From: Rossellomorea vietnamensis
GTDB lineage: Bacteria; Bacillota; Bacilli; Bacillales; Bacillaceae_B
Assembly (NCBI RefSeq): GCF_008180415.1
Contig: NZ_VTEI01000014.1
Location: 1 to 64,000, forward strand
Length of the DNA: 64,000 nucleotides
Reading direction: 5' to 3'
Shown here: one piece after another, positions 35,808-44,924 of the stretch
How positions within the stretch are numbered: position 1 is the first letter of the stretch
Layout: each line of letters begins with the position of its first letter
Notes under the pieces: model-generated
What the model was told of the DNA's origin: nothing
What the model saw: the letters and a program-made list of their open reading frames with translations, nothing else
Databases searched by the model: none
Made by a program: the position numbers and the translations under genes

Positions 35808-37184
35808 TTATGCTCCTGCAGAATCAGTGGCTCCCACTTCATAACGGTAAACTGCTGGCTCAAATGGAGAGTAGATTAACTGACCATCTATAAGATAATA
35901 AATCTTAAAACCTACTTTGTTTGTGCCAGCGTATTTTTCAACTAGTTTTTGCAATTCCATACCACCTTTAACTTCTTGGATATGGAATGCTTTAAAATCA
36001 CCAAAATAGAACACTGGTGTCACAGTATCAGTTGTAGATTTATTGGCAGCATCTGTGAAATCTAAAGGGAAGCCTTCATATTCATAAATACCATTGGTTT
36101 TTGTTAGTAACTTCCGTCCATTTACATCTGTCATTCGGTTTAAAATGTTGTATGCAGCTCGGTTTACAATCCAACGACCTTTTTTAATTACTTCTGTAAC
36201 CGGCTCACCAATCATAATTGCCAATTGGTCTTGTAATACTTGTGACCATTTCTCCTCTCCAACAACCACTGGAACTGTTTCATAGAAAGGACGAGACTTC
36301 TTAGCGAGTGCACCTGGATTCTCATTCCCCGCATCATCACCATTGAACATGTAGTTAGTTTCTTTACGTACATATGCTTTTTTCAACTCTTCAATAACGA
36401 TATTTTCAATATTTACACCAGTACGTTTTAGTAACTTTTTCGTAATTGTTGCAAGGGCATCGAATTCCGCTGGATCCAAATCAATTGAATCAAATTCAAT
36501 ATCAGTTTCTGGGATCTCGTTATCAGTCCGTTCTGTTTTGTTAACATTAGCATCAGCTTTTTTTACTAGCACTGGATATTTTACATCTGCATCTGTTGCA
36601 ACATAAGAGCCATATTTCCTTAGTAAGTTTTCTTCTTGAGCATATGTGATTACTTCTCTTGAAACTGTAATTGGCACTGTAACAGAGCCATTATTAATAT
36701 CTACACCCAGTGAACGTGCTTCAGCCTCAGTAATATTACCAACAACAAAGTTTGCAAAAGCAGATCGAATTTCTTTTTCCTTTTTCTTTGTTGACTTATG
36801 GCCGCGAGTGGAAAGACCTTTCCCAATCTGGCTCATGATATTATCACGGTGTTCAGTTGAGATACCTTTTGAACGACTTTCACCTTCGTCGCCAGTGTCT
36901 TTCCCCGATTCTCCATCAGCGTTACCTTCACCTGACTCATCACCATTGTCATCGTCTTTAGAATCACCGTCGCTGCCAGCAGCCCCTGCATCGCCTTCAC
37001 CATCATCCTCAAGGTTAGCCAACTCATCCGCAATCTCTTGCGCTTCAGCTGTCAGTTCATCCACTTCTGTTTGTACCGCTTCTACCTCTTCCTCACGAAC
37101 TTCACCTTTTTCAAGTTTAGTACGCAGCTCTGTAAGACGTGACTTATTACGTTTTTGCAAAGACAATAATAGTTTTCTATTCAT
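35808..37184 (-). CDS. Major capsid protein, HK97 fold, with acidic linker
   Basis: 458 residues. Residues 1-60 are a coiled-coil delta (scaffold) domain. Residues 61-105 are an unusual Asp/Gly/Glu/Ser tract (DDGEGDAG ... GDEGES). The mature HK97-fold part begins near residue 140, with PITVSREVITYAQEENLLRKYG and the E-loop and P-domain blocks after. The protease next to it would remove the delta domain and linker. Start follows GGGGGAAAC. Confidence 0.94.
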   Translation of the reverse strand: MNRKLLLSLQKRNKSRLTELRTKLEKGEVREEEVEAVQTEVDELTAEAQEIADELANLEDDGEGDAGAAGSDGDSKDDDNGDESGEGNADGESGKDTGDEGESRSKGISTEHRDNIMSQIGKGLSTRGHKSTKKKEKEIRSAFANFVVGNITEAEARSLGVDINNGSVTVPITVSREVITYAQEENLLRKYGSYVATDADVKYPVLVKKADANVNKTERTDNEIPETDIEFDSIDLDPAEFDALATITKKLLKRTGVNIENIVIEELKKAYVRKETNYMFNGDDAGNENPGALAKKSRPFYETVPVVVGEEKWSQVLQDQLAIMIGEPVTEVIKKGRWIVNRAAYNILNRMTDVNGRKLLTKTNGIYEYEGFPLDFTDAANKSTTDTVTPVFYFGDFKAFHIQEVKGGMELQKLVEKYAGTNKVGFKIYYLIDGQLIYSPFEPAVYRYEVGATDSAGA

Positions 37185-37756
37185 TTTGTTTCCCCCAATG
37201 TTTTATTTATTTGTTGGATTAGCTTAATCCTTGTTTCAACGGTTTTATCTATTTCTCTACTTCTGACTAGATGGGCTTCAGTATCTTCATAAGCCGGCAG
37301 AGCCAGTATCGTAATTTCATACAATTCAACTTCATTTATAGTTCTTACTGCAGGTTCTTCATTGTAATTCCATGATTCGTCTGTTACATAAAATCCAAAG
37401 CTGCACTGGTCAATATCCCCACGATCCATACTGATTTCAAGGTCCCTGCCTGCAGTTGTATCGGGCAAATCCACTTCAAATTTCAGTCCGCGTTCGTCTT
37501 CACTTAATCGGAGAGTGCCGCTTTTGGTCCTGCCAAGAACTTTATCCCAGTTATGGTTATAAAGCGCCCGGACATCGCCATTAGAAATTGATTTCGAGAA
37601 AGCTCCAGGACTAATTATTTCATCGAAGAAATTACCAATAGATGTACGAGAATTAAAAACTGCAGCATAACCACTCACCTTTAAAGGCTCGTTTTCTGAG
37701 TTGCGAGTTTTAATATTGGTGATGTCAAGTGTCCTAACCTCCTTCTTCTTTGTCAT
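37181..37756 (-). CDS. HK97-type prohead protease
   Basis: 191 residues of family U35/S78. The His is in ALYNHNWDKVLGRT and the Ser in IDQCSFGFYV, both family landmarks. It cuts the capsid delta domain during maturation. The start follows GGGGGTG within the end of the portal gene; it overlaps the capsid start by four bases. Confidence 0.93.
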   Translation of the reverse strand: MTKKKEVRTLDITNIKTRNSENEPLKVSGYAAVFNSRTSIGNFFDEIISPGAFSKSISNGDVRALYNHNWDKVLGRTKSGTLRLSEDERGLKFEVDLPDTTAGRDLEISMDRGDIDQCSFGFYVTDESWNYNEEPAVRTINEVELYEITILALPAYEDTEAHLVRSREIDKTVETRIKLIQQINKTLGETK

Positions 37757-38936
37757 TGTCATCACCCCCTTTCAAGCTGTCATCAGTTGCCTTCTTATCA
37801 CCGATTTTCGTTAAGTCATTAGATAAATAGATCGCCTGTGTCTCCGGTGTATTCTGTTTCTCGAAGCCAAGCATTTCGGCCACATTATCCGGGGATGTAA
37901 TACCAGTTCGAACAATGTTGTAACCAATATTCGTTTTGGTGCTATATGGAACAAAATCAAGAATATTAATTTTGAACTTAATCCGCTTGTCCGAATCAGG
38001 GCCAAAAAAAAGAAGAGTCAAATGCTCTCCGAAGTTTTTCATCATTGGTTTAGTTGCTTTATTGTGGAGATACATCATGGCCTTTTCTAAATCAGACTTA
38101 ATCAAGGCTGTGTATGTGTCCACATTGATACCTAAGAACTTCCCCAGGTCCTTTTTATAGATGTTCAAATAGGCAAGCAGCTTCTCATCTTCGATAGGAC
38201 TTTTCATTGTATCGATTGAGTAACCTTTCCCAAGAGGAATCAGTTTAACAGTCCGAGACTCATCGATTGATTCGAGCTGATCAAGAATAGCGTTTATCAA
38301 TTTTGATTGAGCACCATTCTGTGGATTGATATGGGCGTCCAGCTTAAGCAGGAAAGCCAGAAAGCCACCTTTGGTGTATTTATCAGTCAGAACCTTTTCG
38401 GCGCTCATAACACCCTCCAGTGTGTTTCTACCTAACTCCAATAAGCCAACACCTTTTAGATGGTTTGTCCCCATGTTTTTAATGTGACGAATCATAGAGG
38501 AAGGAATCCTTGTTCCACCTACACCCGTTTTAAAATGTTCAACCAACTGTTCATCAAGCTCAGTATGAATGTTGGTCGCGATATGCAACTGGTCTTTATT
38601 CAATAACGGAAAGACTTGCCCCTGAATCATATAAGTATTCGTCATGAGCTTGATGAACTCAGAACCGGTTAGGTAGTTATTCGGATTCTTTAAGACTTTC
38701 AAGGCTGGATCATTTCTGATTTCATTTCCGTCCCTGTCTTCCACAACACACTCGGCCAGCATCATCTGGTTACTGATATCCTGCAGCAGCTCATACACGT
38801 CACTTGATTCAAGGATGTTTCCATCATCAGCATACCTGCCGCCAAACCTAATGGAGTGTGAATGAATGTCTTCATTCAAGCCCCGCTTTTCCATTTGTCT
38901 ATATACATAGTTGGAGAACATATCTCTTAATCCCAA
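37734..38936 (-). CDS. Portal protein, HK97 family
   Basis: 400 residues. FIKLMTNTYMIQGQVFPLLN and IPSSMIRHIKNMGTNHLKGVGLLELGRNTLEG are portal family patterns; the end is a charged, disordered tail (KGGDDNDKEEGG). Twelve copies form the DNA gate of the head. Order portal-protease-capsid is standard. Confidence 0.93.
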   Translation of the reverse strand: MGLRDMFSNYVYRQMEKRGLNEDIHSHSIRFGGRYADDGNILESSDVYELLQDISNQMMLAECVVEDRDGNEIRNDPALKVLKNPNNYLTGSEFIKLMTNTYMIQGQVFPLLNKDQLHIATNIHTELDEQLVEHFKTGVGGTRIPSSMIRHIKNMGTNHLKGVGLLELGRNTLEGVMSAEKVLTDKYTKGGFLAFLLKLDAHINPQNGAQSKLINAILDQLESIDESRTVKLIPLGKGYSIDTMKSPIEDEKLLAYLNIYKKDLGKFLGINVDTYTALIKSDLEKAMMYLHNKATKPMMKNFGEHLTLLFFGPDSDKRIKFKINILDFVPYSTKTNIGYNIVRTGITSPDNVAEMLGFEKQNTPETQAIYLSNDLTKIGDKKATDDSLKGGDDNDKEEGG

Positions 38937-39046
38937 TTTCTCACCACCTTTTAAGGCATAATAAAAAGCTACTCCTATTTGAGTAACTTTAGTTTGTAAT
39001 CAACTTCCGTTTTTTAAGACTATTTAATTTCATAAATACTAAAATT

Positions 39047-39068
39047 AAAACACCTTTTGAGGTGTTTT
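39047..39068 (-). terminator. Terminator after membrane protein gene
   Basis: AAAACACCT and AGGTGTTTT around TTTG loop, followed by AATTTT on the minus strand. Confidence 0.8.
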
Positions 39069-39076
39069 ATTGATTG

Positions 39077-39562
39077 CTATAAATTCCTGGTTAATTTACG
39101 TATATTAATAACAAGATAGAGGAAAATAACAAATAACTCACTGTAAAAGAGAATCAGGAGAACATTTTTTGTTAACCCATCATTAAAAGTATCAAGTGGA
39201 TAAGGTAATAGCATACTTGGCCAACAAATACCTACTAAACATGCATAAAAGAGTACAACCAATCCACTCCATATACCCGCGGGTTTTGAGTTACTTTCAA
39301 TTTTCGATTTTTGTTTTAACTTCTGTTCTTCAAGGCTTTGAAGCTCAGTCCGAATAATTTGATCCCCTTGCCCAGTTAAGTTCATAAGTTGTTGTTGAGA
39401 TTTGAGAGTTTTGTGTTCCTCTTCTATCTCCTGTAACCTTTTTTCAGCAGCATTTTGCTCACTTGATAAAGATATGATTCTACTCACCAAAAATCCTCCA
39501 ATAATAGCTACTAATGCAGCAGTGGATGTAACTATGGTAGTAATCAAAATATTTAAATCCAT
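39077..39562 (-). CDS. Membrane protein between terminase and portal (cargo)
   Basis: 161 residues: one N-terminal helix (ILITTIVTSTAALVAIIGGFLV), a coiled coil (about 30-85, rich in E, Q, L), then two C-terminal helices. AAGGAG precedes ATG 39562. It has its own terminator and sits in what is usually a tight terminase-portal junction. Features fit a superinfection-exclusion or other membrane cargo protein, but nothing proves it. Confidence 0.65.
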   Translation of the reverse strand: MDLNILITTIVTSTAALVAIIGGFLVSRIISLSSEQNAAEKRLQEIEEEHKTLKSQQQLMNLTGQGDQIIRTELQSLEEQKLKQKSKIESNSKPAGIWSGLVVLFYACLVGICWPSMLLPYPLDTFNDGLTKNVLLILFYSELFVIFLYLVINIRKLTRNL

Positions 39563-39636
39563 AATCTTCACTCCTTATAATTAGCATTATAACCCAATCT
39601 GATATAAAGAATGAAAAAAATAGATATTCTTCCAGT

Positions 39637-39656
39637 TAACAACAACTGTTAACTTT
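39637..39656. other. 20-bp inverted repeat AGTTAACA/TGTTAACT
   Basis: Between the terminase gene and the membrane protein gene, in the latter's upstream region; a possible operator or transcript hairpin. Confidence 0.45.
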
Positions 39657-39722
39657 ACGGCAAAAGTAATTCATTAATCCGGTTATAGTTCTCAAGCTTT
39701 TTTCATCAAAATATTTTTCTCC

Positions 39723-41468
39723 TCATCTATATATATCTGCTATCAATTCATCCATTCCCTCTGAGCTTTCTTCCATCATGTTCAACGTTTCCTTGTGACC
39801 AATCAACATGGCCACAAATCCATCAATGTGCTCAGGTGATTTACGCTTCGAGGGAGTCTTCAGGTTATTAATATTGGTGATTACCTTGGCATTACTGGCG
39901 CAGAAAATGAGCAATGGATTATCAGTGATAACTGCAGGTGTTTCAACCCCATTAAAGGTCCTTTCCTGTAGCAGCAACACCTCAAAATCATCAAATGGCT
40001 CATTCATATGTGTCGGGTACTGGGGAACCTCCACCACTTGGACACCAAGCATCTCCCACTTCTCTACAAGCTTCTCAGCAAGGGCCGGGTCATAATTGAT
40101 TTGGACCAGATTGAAGTTTTCAAATACCCATTCCACATATTCATTGACCATATCCTCGTCCACCGTCTTACCAGGACAAAGAGTGACATAACCCTTTTCC
40201 GCAAGCTCCCGATAAGGAACATTTCTCTGCTGCTCTTTTTCTTCGATACCGAACTCGGGAATGAAATACTTCTGCAAGACTTTTAAAAGTGGATGGCCAT
40301 TATCATCAAAGGTAGGGATGTCCACACTCACACAAGCAAGGTCCGTCCGTCTGGATAAATCCACACCTATAACTGCAGTTTCACCAAGCACCTCACCTAG
40401 ATCATCAACCAACATCTTCTCCAACTGCGCTTTATCGAAATAGGTCTCAGCATAATTGACGAATACATCCAAGTGTTTGGAAAGGAACTCAGCTTTGTTG
40501 AAGCTGTTGTTCTGTGCTTCTTTAAAGGCATTCTCCAAGAATTCCATATTTACTGAAACACCAATGTTTGGATTTACCATCTGCCATACTTTCCGGTCTT
40601 CCCAGTCAAACTTTTTATTCGGTTCATAAATCATACCGAACCAAGAGTCATCATTATCGTTTTCAACAACATCTTTGGCATAGGTATAGATTTGAGTGCC
40701 CAAGGATCCCGTTTGCTTTCCGGCTGTGGAGGTGACGATGTTGAGTGGTTCCTCCTGGGCAATCTGTGCTGAACGCAAGTTGTCAAACTGCTCACGATCC
40801 ATTTGGGCATGAACCTCATCAAAGTAGTTGATGTATGGGTTTTTACCTTCATTACCCGCATTATCCTTTGTGAGGATTTTAATCATGTTCGCGAATTTCA
40901 TTCCATCTTCCACAAAGGTGTACTTGATGGACTTGATTGTGTCCTCTTTACCCTTGTAGATACGCGTATCTGGCCGCAGGTCCGGACTGTTTTCAATAGT
41001 AAGTGCAATGGGGACGGCCGCATTCTGGCATTGTTCGAAGGTGTTGGCCGAGATGTAGATGTCGGCTCCTTTCACACCCTCGCCATACACACCATAAATG
41101 ACCGGGCTCCCACCCATGATGGTCTTTCCATTTTTCTTGGGAACCTGCAAATAAGCCGTCCGGATTACCCGAACTGCCTTCTGATGTTCATTATATTTTT
41201 GCCATCCATAGATATTTGCAAAGAAGAAACGCTGCCATGATTCCAGAATTAAAGGCTGTCCCGCCCACTTTCCTTTTGCATGTTTCAGGAAAGTCTCAGT
41301 GAAATACAGCATTGCGTTAGCCTTTTCTACATCGAACCAAAAATCCTTCCGTTTCTTCCAGCGCTTATACCGCTTTACCGCCAGATGAATGGAGTCCGGA
41401 TATTTTTCAGGAGCCGCCTCGACCTCAGAAATAAATATGTCGGCATAGTTAGTTTCAAAGTCAATCAT
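39723..41468 (-). CDS. Terminase large subunit
   Basis: 581 residues. The ATPase has Walker A-like QVPKKNGKT near residue 110 and Walker B YFDEVHAQ; the nuclease part begins VIGVDLSRRTDLACVSV with the first catalytic Asp. It pumps DNA into the prohead and cuts it. Neighbouring HNH gene and sequence type point to a cos phage of the HK97/phi105 group. Confidence 0.95.
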   Translation of the reverse strand: MIDFETNYADIFISEVEAAPEKYPDSIHLAVKRYKRWKKRKDFWFDVEKANAMLYFTETFLKHAKGKWAGQPLILESWQRFFFANIYGWQKYNEHQKAVRVIRTAYLQVPKKNGKTIMGGSPVIYGVYGEGVKGADIYISANTFEQCQNAAVPIALTIENSPDLRPDTRIYKGKEDTIKSIKYTFVEDGMKFANMIKILTKDNAGNEGKNPYINYFDEVHAQMDREQFDNLRSAQIAQEEPLNIVTSTAGKQTGSLGTQIYTYAKDVVENDNDDSWFGMIYEPNKKFDWEDRKVWQMVNPNIGVSVNMEFLENAFKEAQNNSFNKAEFLSKHLDVFVNYAETYFDKAQLEKMLVDDLGEVLGETAVIGVDLSRRTDLACVSVDIPTFDDNGHPLLKVLQKYFIPEFGIEEKEQQRNVPYRELAEKGYVTLCPGKTVDEDMVNEYVEWVFENFNLVQINYDPALAEKLVEKWEMLGVQVVEVPQYPTHMNEPFDDFEVLLLQERTFNGVETPAVITDNPLLIFCASNAKVITNINNLKTPSKRKSPEHIDGFVAMLIGHKETLNMMEESSEGMDELIADIYR

Positions 41469-42004
41469 TTGCTCATCCTCTGCCTAAACTGGAGTAGCTT
41501 ATTGGTTTCAGCAGCTGGCTTTTCTTCCGGTGGTTCTTCTTTACTTTTTTCGAGGAGAACACCGCTCTTCTTAATTAGATCCTTATTCTTACCATCAAGC
41601 CCCAGCTGCCCAAGATACTTGGCCAATTCCTTTCGAAGCTTTTCGCTCCTGTCCTTGGCGTATTCTTCATAAGCATCCAAGTAGATTTCAATAAGTAAAT
41701 CAAGAGCAGGTGAATAGGTCCCGGCTTCAACCAGGGCTTCCACAACCTGCTGCTTTTTTATTTCTCGGACGTTTTTGCCACCCGATTCTTTTTTTGTAGT
41801 ACTACGTTTCTTTTTTGTAGTACTACAAACGTCCCCACCCAATTTCACCAACCATTTATCCCGGCTCTTCCACGCGGAAATTGTTTTTTCCAAAACATCT
41901 AATTCTTCAGCAATGGCACGGTTTGTAATATCTCCTTTGTGCTCCTGAAAAATTAAAAATGCCTTGTCGCGATTCGGGTCTCTCTTCCTCGGCAACCTAT
42001 TCAC
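41465..42004 (-). CDS. Terminase small subunit
   Basis: 179 residues. An N-terminal helix-turn-helix (ITNRAIAEELDVLEKTISAWKSRDKW) binds DNA, and a C-terminal part joins the large subunit. A repeat RSTTKK within residues 64-73 is basic. It overlaps the large subunit by four bases. Confidence 0.9.
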   Translation of the reverse strand: MNRLPRKRDPNRDKAFLIFQEHKGDITNRAIAEELDVLEKTISAWKSRDKWLVKLGGDVCSTTKKKRSTTKKESGGKNVREIKKQQVVEALVEAGTYSPALDLLIEIYLDAYEEYAKDRSEKLRKELAKYLGQLGLDGKNKDLIKKSGVLLEKSKEEPPEEKPAAETNKLLQFRQRMSK

Positions 42005-42039
42005 CTCCCCTTTTGCAGTACTCGATTTTTTTCAAAAAT

Positions 42040-42112
42040 TTTTTCTGAGGTGCGCGGAAGCACCCTCTCTCCCTATCCTCCCTAAAATGTGAAAAAGCCC
42101 TTTTGGGTAGGG
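42040..42112. other. Candidate cos region
   Basis: GC-rich short stretch between HNH and small terminase genes (GAGGTGCGCGGAAGCACCCTC, in which GGTGC pairs with GCACC, then CCCTTTTGGGTAGGGGGG). In related phages cos lies here. Exact nick sites cannot be set. Confidence 0.35.
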
Positions 42113-42115
42113 GGG

Positions 42116-42475
42116 CTATAGCTTCCAGTCGAAGCCGGTATTCTTTTTCGTCTTGCCCTCATTCTCCACAATCATGTGGCACCTTGGACAAAGAGTGATC
42201 ACATTCCTCTTCGATAACTTCAATGATGGATTGACACTGATCGGTACCTTATGATGGTGGTGTGCTCTCTTACCAAACACAAACTTGCCGCATCGTTGAC
42301 AACAACCTTTGTCTCTTTCATAACAGTATGCCTTCAAGTCTTTCCATGCTTGAGTGTTATAAAAGGATTTGTTCTTAGAATACACAGCCTTCTCCTTCTT
42401 CTTACGCTTATGATTCGGACAATACCGGCCAGAAGATATTAACGTCTTGCAGCCTTGTTCACCACAATATCTCAT
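42116..42475 (-). CDS. HNH endonuclease next to terminase
   Basis: 119 residues. Zinc Cys pairs CQRCG and CPRC frame the HNH core with AHHHHKVPIS and the closing Asn-His region (NVITLCPRCHMIV). Such HNH proteins work with terminase in cutting cos in HK97-like phages. Confidence 0.9.
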   Translation of the reverse strand: MRYCGEQGCKTLISSGRYCPNHKRKKKEKAVYSKNKSFYNTQAWKDLKAYCYERDKGCCQRCGKFVFGKRAHHHHKVPISVNPSLKLSKRNVITLCPRCHMIVENEGKTKKNTGFDWKL

Positions 42476-42780
42476 TACTCTTCAGCTGCAGTAAGCGATT
42501 CCTCAATATGATTACGGATAGTCTCCGCCTTCTTCATATTGCCTGGAACCTCAATATCATTCTGTTCCGCAAAGGCAAGCAGCTGGTCAGCATCCATTTT
42601 ATCTAAATCAATGTCTGTTTCAGTATCTTGCTTCTCTTCTTTAACCATTGATTTAGGATTCTCAGCCACCTCAAAGTCAGGCTCCTTACCTGCAGGTACA
42701 AACCTTACACGCTTCTCTTTTGAATCCCAGTATTCAGTTCCTTGTGCAGTTTTTCTTGTTTCAACATTCATTGCATTCAT
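42475..42780 (-). CDS. Small acidic protein with HeH/SAP-like helix pair
   Basis: 101 residues. The C-terminal third (MDADQLLAFAEQNDIEVPG and so on) looks like an HeH/LEM-type fold that binds nucleic acid in phage proteins. It overlaps the HNH gene by one base. Confidence 0.55.
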   Translation of the reverse strand: MNAMNVETRKTAQGTEYWDSKEKRVRFVPAGKEPDFEVAENPKSMVKEEKQDTETDIDLDKMDADQLLAFAEQNDIEVPGNMKKAETIRNHIEESLTAAEE

Positions 42781-42959
42781 CTCCTCCTAATAGCACCATT
42801 GTGCCTTTTGTAAGTGTCCCTATTTGTTCCCATAACTTCCTCCCATTCTCTCCTGGACAGCTGCTCTTGGACTTTGATTGGCTTTGCATTATGTTTCTTT
42901 CTTCTAAGCTGATTGAATTTCTGTATTTCCTTTCGTGACAAATGATCAGCAAACTTCAT
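42777..42959 (-). CDS. Small basic phage protein
   Basis: 60 residues, MKFADHLSRKEIQKFNQLRR, strongly basic. Similar small genes stand just ahead of the HNH gene in many Bacillus phages. Start follows AAGGTG. Confidence 0.55.
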   Translation of the reverse strand: MKFADHLSRKEIQKFNQLRRKKHNAKPIKVQEQLSRREWEEVMGTNRDTYKRHNGAIRRR

Positions 42960-43032
42960 CACATTCACCTTCACATTCTTCTCAGATTGGCTCAGATTCA
43001 ATTTTATGAACCATCCGAATATGATTGCATAC

Positions 43033-43066
43033 AAAAAGCGCCTATCGGTTAGATAGACGCCTCTTT
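43033..43066 (-). terminator. Terminator
   Basis: GCGCCTATC/GATAGACGC stem with T run on the minus strand. It ends the transcript from the cargo genes to the right. Confidence 0.75.
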
Positions 43067-43153
43067 GATATATTTCGTTAATACCATAATAGCACCTCTA
43101 AAGAGAAATGCTCTGCCGTAATACTGCCATTTTTCTGCCTATTGTCTGCCATG

Positions 43154-43750
43154 TTATCTACTTTGATATTTTTCAAGCTTCTTGTTTAACTCCTTAATAT
43201 GTTCAAGGAGCTTTTCATTTTTATCTTGAGATTCTTCCAAGGCAGCCATTCCGCTTTTGGACCATTCTTTATATTCAGCAGTTATACTTGTTAACTCTTC
43301 AATATTTCTCTTTAACTCTTTTTCATATTCTGCTTCTGTTTTTATTTGCCTAAAACTAATAATAAAAATAACTAAACCTAAAGATACTAAAGTTATCTTA
43401 TTGTTACTATCCTCAGTTAAGAAACTATTTATATTAGGAATGTAGGGAATAAAAATGATTGAAAAAATGGCAAACAGCAAACAAATCTGAATGACATCTC
43501 TTCTTTTCTCAATAAGCTTATTAATCATTTTCTTAGTTATCCTATCCGAGAAACTATCCTTCTTCTCAATTTCCAAATTCATTTTATTATCGAAAAGGGA
43601 AAAAAAATCTACAATTGTAAAAAATAAAGCCGACAAAGTTGCACAGGAAATAAAAATACCTGGAACTTGTAAATCCGAATAAAAGATACCAATAAAAACT
43701 ATCGCTAGACCTATGTATGCTACTACAATATGAGTTAACCCTCGAGTCAA
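43154..43750 (-). CDS. Membrane protein with C-terminal coiled coil (cargo)
   Basis: 198 residues. Four hydrophobic segments in the first 130 residues and a long C-terminal coiled coil (ELKRNIEELTSITAEYKEW ... ELNKKLEKYQ). TTG start after AAGGAGAGG. It is AT-rich and flanked by terminators on both sides, so it is a stand-alone cargo unit. Function unknown. Confidence 0.65.
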   Translation of the reverse strand: MTRGLTHIVVAYIGLAIVFIGIFYSDLQVPGIFISCATLSALFFTIVDFFSLFDNKMNLEIEKKDSFSDRITKKMINKLIEKRRDVIQICLLFAIFSIIFIPYIPNINSFLTEDSNNKITLVSLGLVIFIISFRQIKTEAEYEKELKRNIEELTSITAEYKEWSKSGMAALEESQDKNEKLLEHIKELNKKLEKYQSR

Positions 43751-43886
43751 ATAATCCTCTCCTTGTGTCTAAAGGCCCCAATAATCTAATATGGATGCCC
43801 AGCCCATTATAAACCTCGACCTACATTATAAAAAGCCAACTTATAAGATATTCTATCCGGGAGTCTTATATCCTTTTTTATGAAAC

Positions 43887-43924
43887 ATAAAAAAACACCA
43901 CCAATAAGTTGGTGGTGTTTTTTA
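43887..43924. terminator. Strong bidirectional terminator
   Basis: AAAAACACCACCA and TGGTGGTGTTTTT form a perfect stem around a short loop. Confidence 0.92.
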
Positions 43925-43925
43925 A

Positions 43926-44354
43926 TTAGACATATAACTCTTTAGAGATATCCTTTATATATCCTTTTTCGATTGACTGTCTCTTATTAGCAATATTTAC
44001 AGAAATTCTACATTTAAATGGTCTCATCTTATATCTTTTCATCATAACACCAAGAACCCTTGAATAAGAAAACAGTCCTTGTTTATAAAATAATATGAAG
44101 AGTCGAATTTTGGAATTAAAAACCTTTTCTGCCTTTTTATTTTTAGAAGCATTTTTCAATATTTCGTGCCTCTGATCATATACTTGATTTACGAAAGTAA
44201 ACGGCATCCTAAAAAATATATCGAAGAAAAAGAAAGTTAGTACAACTGAAGTAAAAAAGTGTTTAGCTTGAATATACATTCTTAAAAAGGTAAATAATAT
44301 AAAGAAAGCGAAAAAGAAACCAAATACCATTAGAATATCATCCAGTATTAGCAT
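43926..44354 (-). CDS. Membrane protein, second of a cargo pair
   Basis: 142 residues: two N-terminal membrane helices, then a basic C-terminal domain (RYKMRPFKCRISVNIANKRQS). Start at 44354 (MLILDDIL) is six bases after GGAGAG inside the end of the preceding gene; overlap 17 bp. AT-rich. Possibly a two-gene defence or exclusion unit with its neighbour. Confidence 0.6.
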   Translation of the reverse strand: MLILDDILMVFGFFFAFFILFTFLRMYIQAKHFFTSVVLTFFFFDIFFRMPFTFVNQVYDQRHEILKNASKNKKAEKVFNSKIRLFILFYKQGLFSYSRVLGVMMKRYKMRPFKCRISVNIANKRQSIEKGYIKDISKELYV

Positions 44355-44799
44355 GAGCCTCTCTCCTACCTTTCGCCTCTGAAATTTTTGGTGACACATT
44401 AATCAAATCCTCAAAAACAATATAACCAAAGAAGATATACCCATATACTACCCCACTTAAATTAAGGAAAAACGGCATAGACATTAAGTTATCAAACCCC
44501 ATATAATATTCGTTTGATATCGTTAGAGTATATGAATGCACATCTCCAGTTATTTCAACAATTTGGAATATACCTATAATATTCAACAATAGTATTCCAA
44601 TCCCTGCCGCAAAACCAAGAATAACAAAAAATTTTATTAACTTATTTTCAACTGATAATAGCTTATAATAATCTAACAAAAAAGGTGTAAAAAAAACAAA
44701 ATGGGTAATAAAAAAATTATGAGAATCTGTAGGCACACCACCTACATACCTCATTAGAATTATTCCTATAAAAAACAGCACAATTTTTATAGATCTCAT
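44338..44799 (-). CDS. Multi-helix membrane protein, first of a cargo pair
   Basis: 153 residues with about four or five membrane helices; RYVGGVPTDSHNFFITHFVFFTPFLLDYY is notable for His and aromatic residues. AAAGGTGATCAAAAAATG start. Paired by overlap with the next gene. AT content is clearly above the phage average. No family recognised. Confidence 0.6.
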   Translation of the reverse strand: MRSIKIVLFFIGIILMRYVGGVPTDSHNFFITHFVFFTPFLLDYYKLLSVENKLIKFFVILGFAAGIGILLLNIIGIFQIVEITGDVHSYTLTISNEYYMGFDNLMSMPFFLNLSGVVYGYIFFGYIVFEDLINVSPKISEAKGRREAHANTG

Positions 44800-44893
44800 T
44801 TTTTGATCACCTTTTCCTTTAGCACAACTTGTCTAAATGTATCATAAATTGTTCAATGATTCAATAAATGTAATAAATTACCTACGAATCCTA

Positions 44894-44924
44894 AAAATAG
44901 ACCCCCTCTTCTCAAGGGAGTCTT
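44894..44924 (-). terminator. Terminator after arpU
   Basis: AGACTCCCTTG/AGGGGGTCT stem then TTTTT on the minus strand, overlapping the last codons of the gene. Confidence 0.75.

Noticed and set aside
36646..37227. Ser-rich plus-strand frame opposite the capsid gene
   Set aside because: It is the mirror of the acidic linker codons of the capsid gene; no ribosome site.
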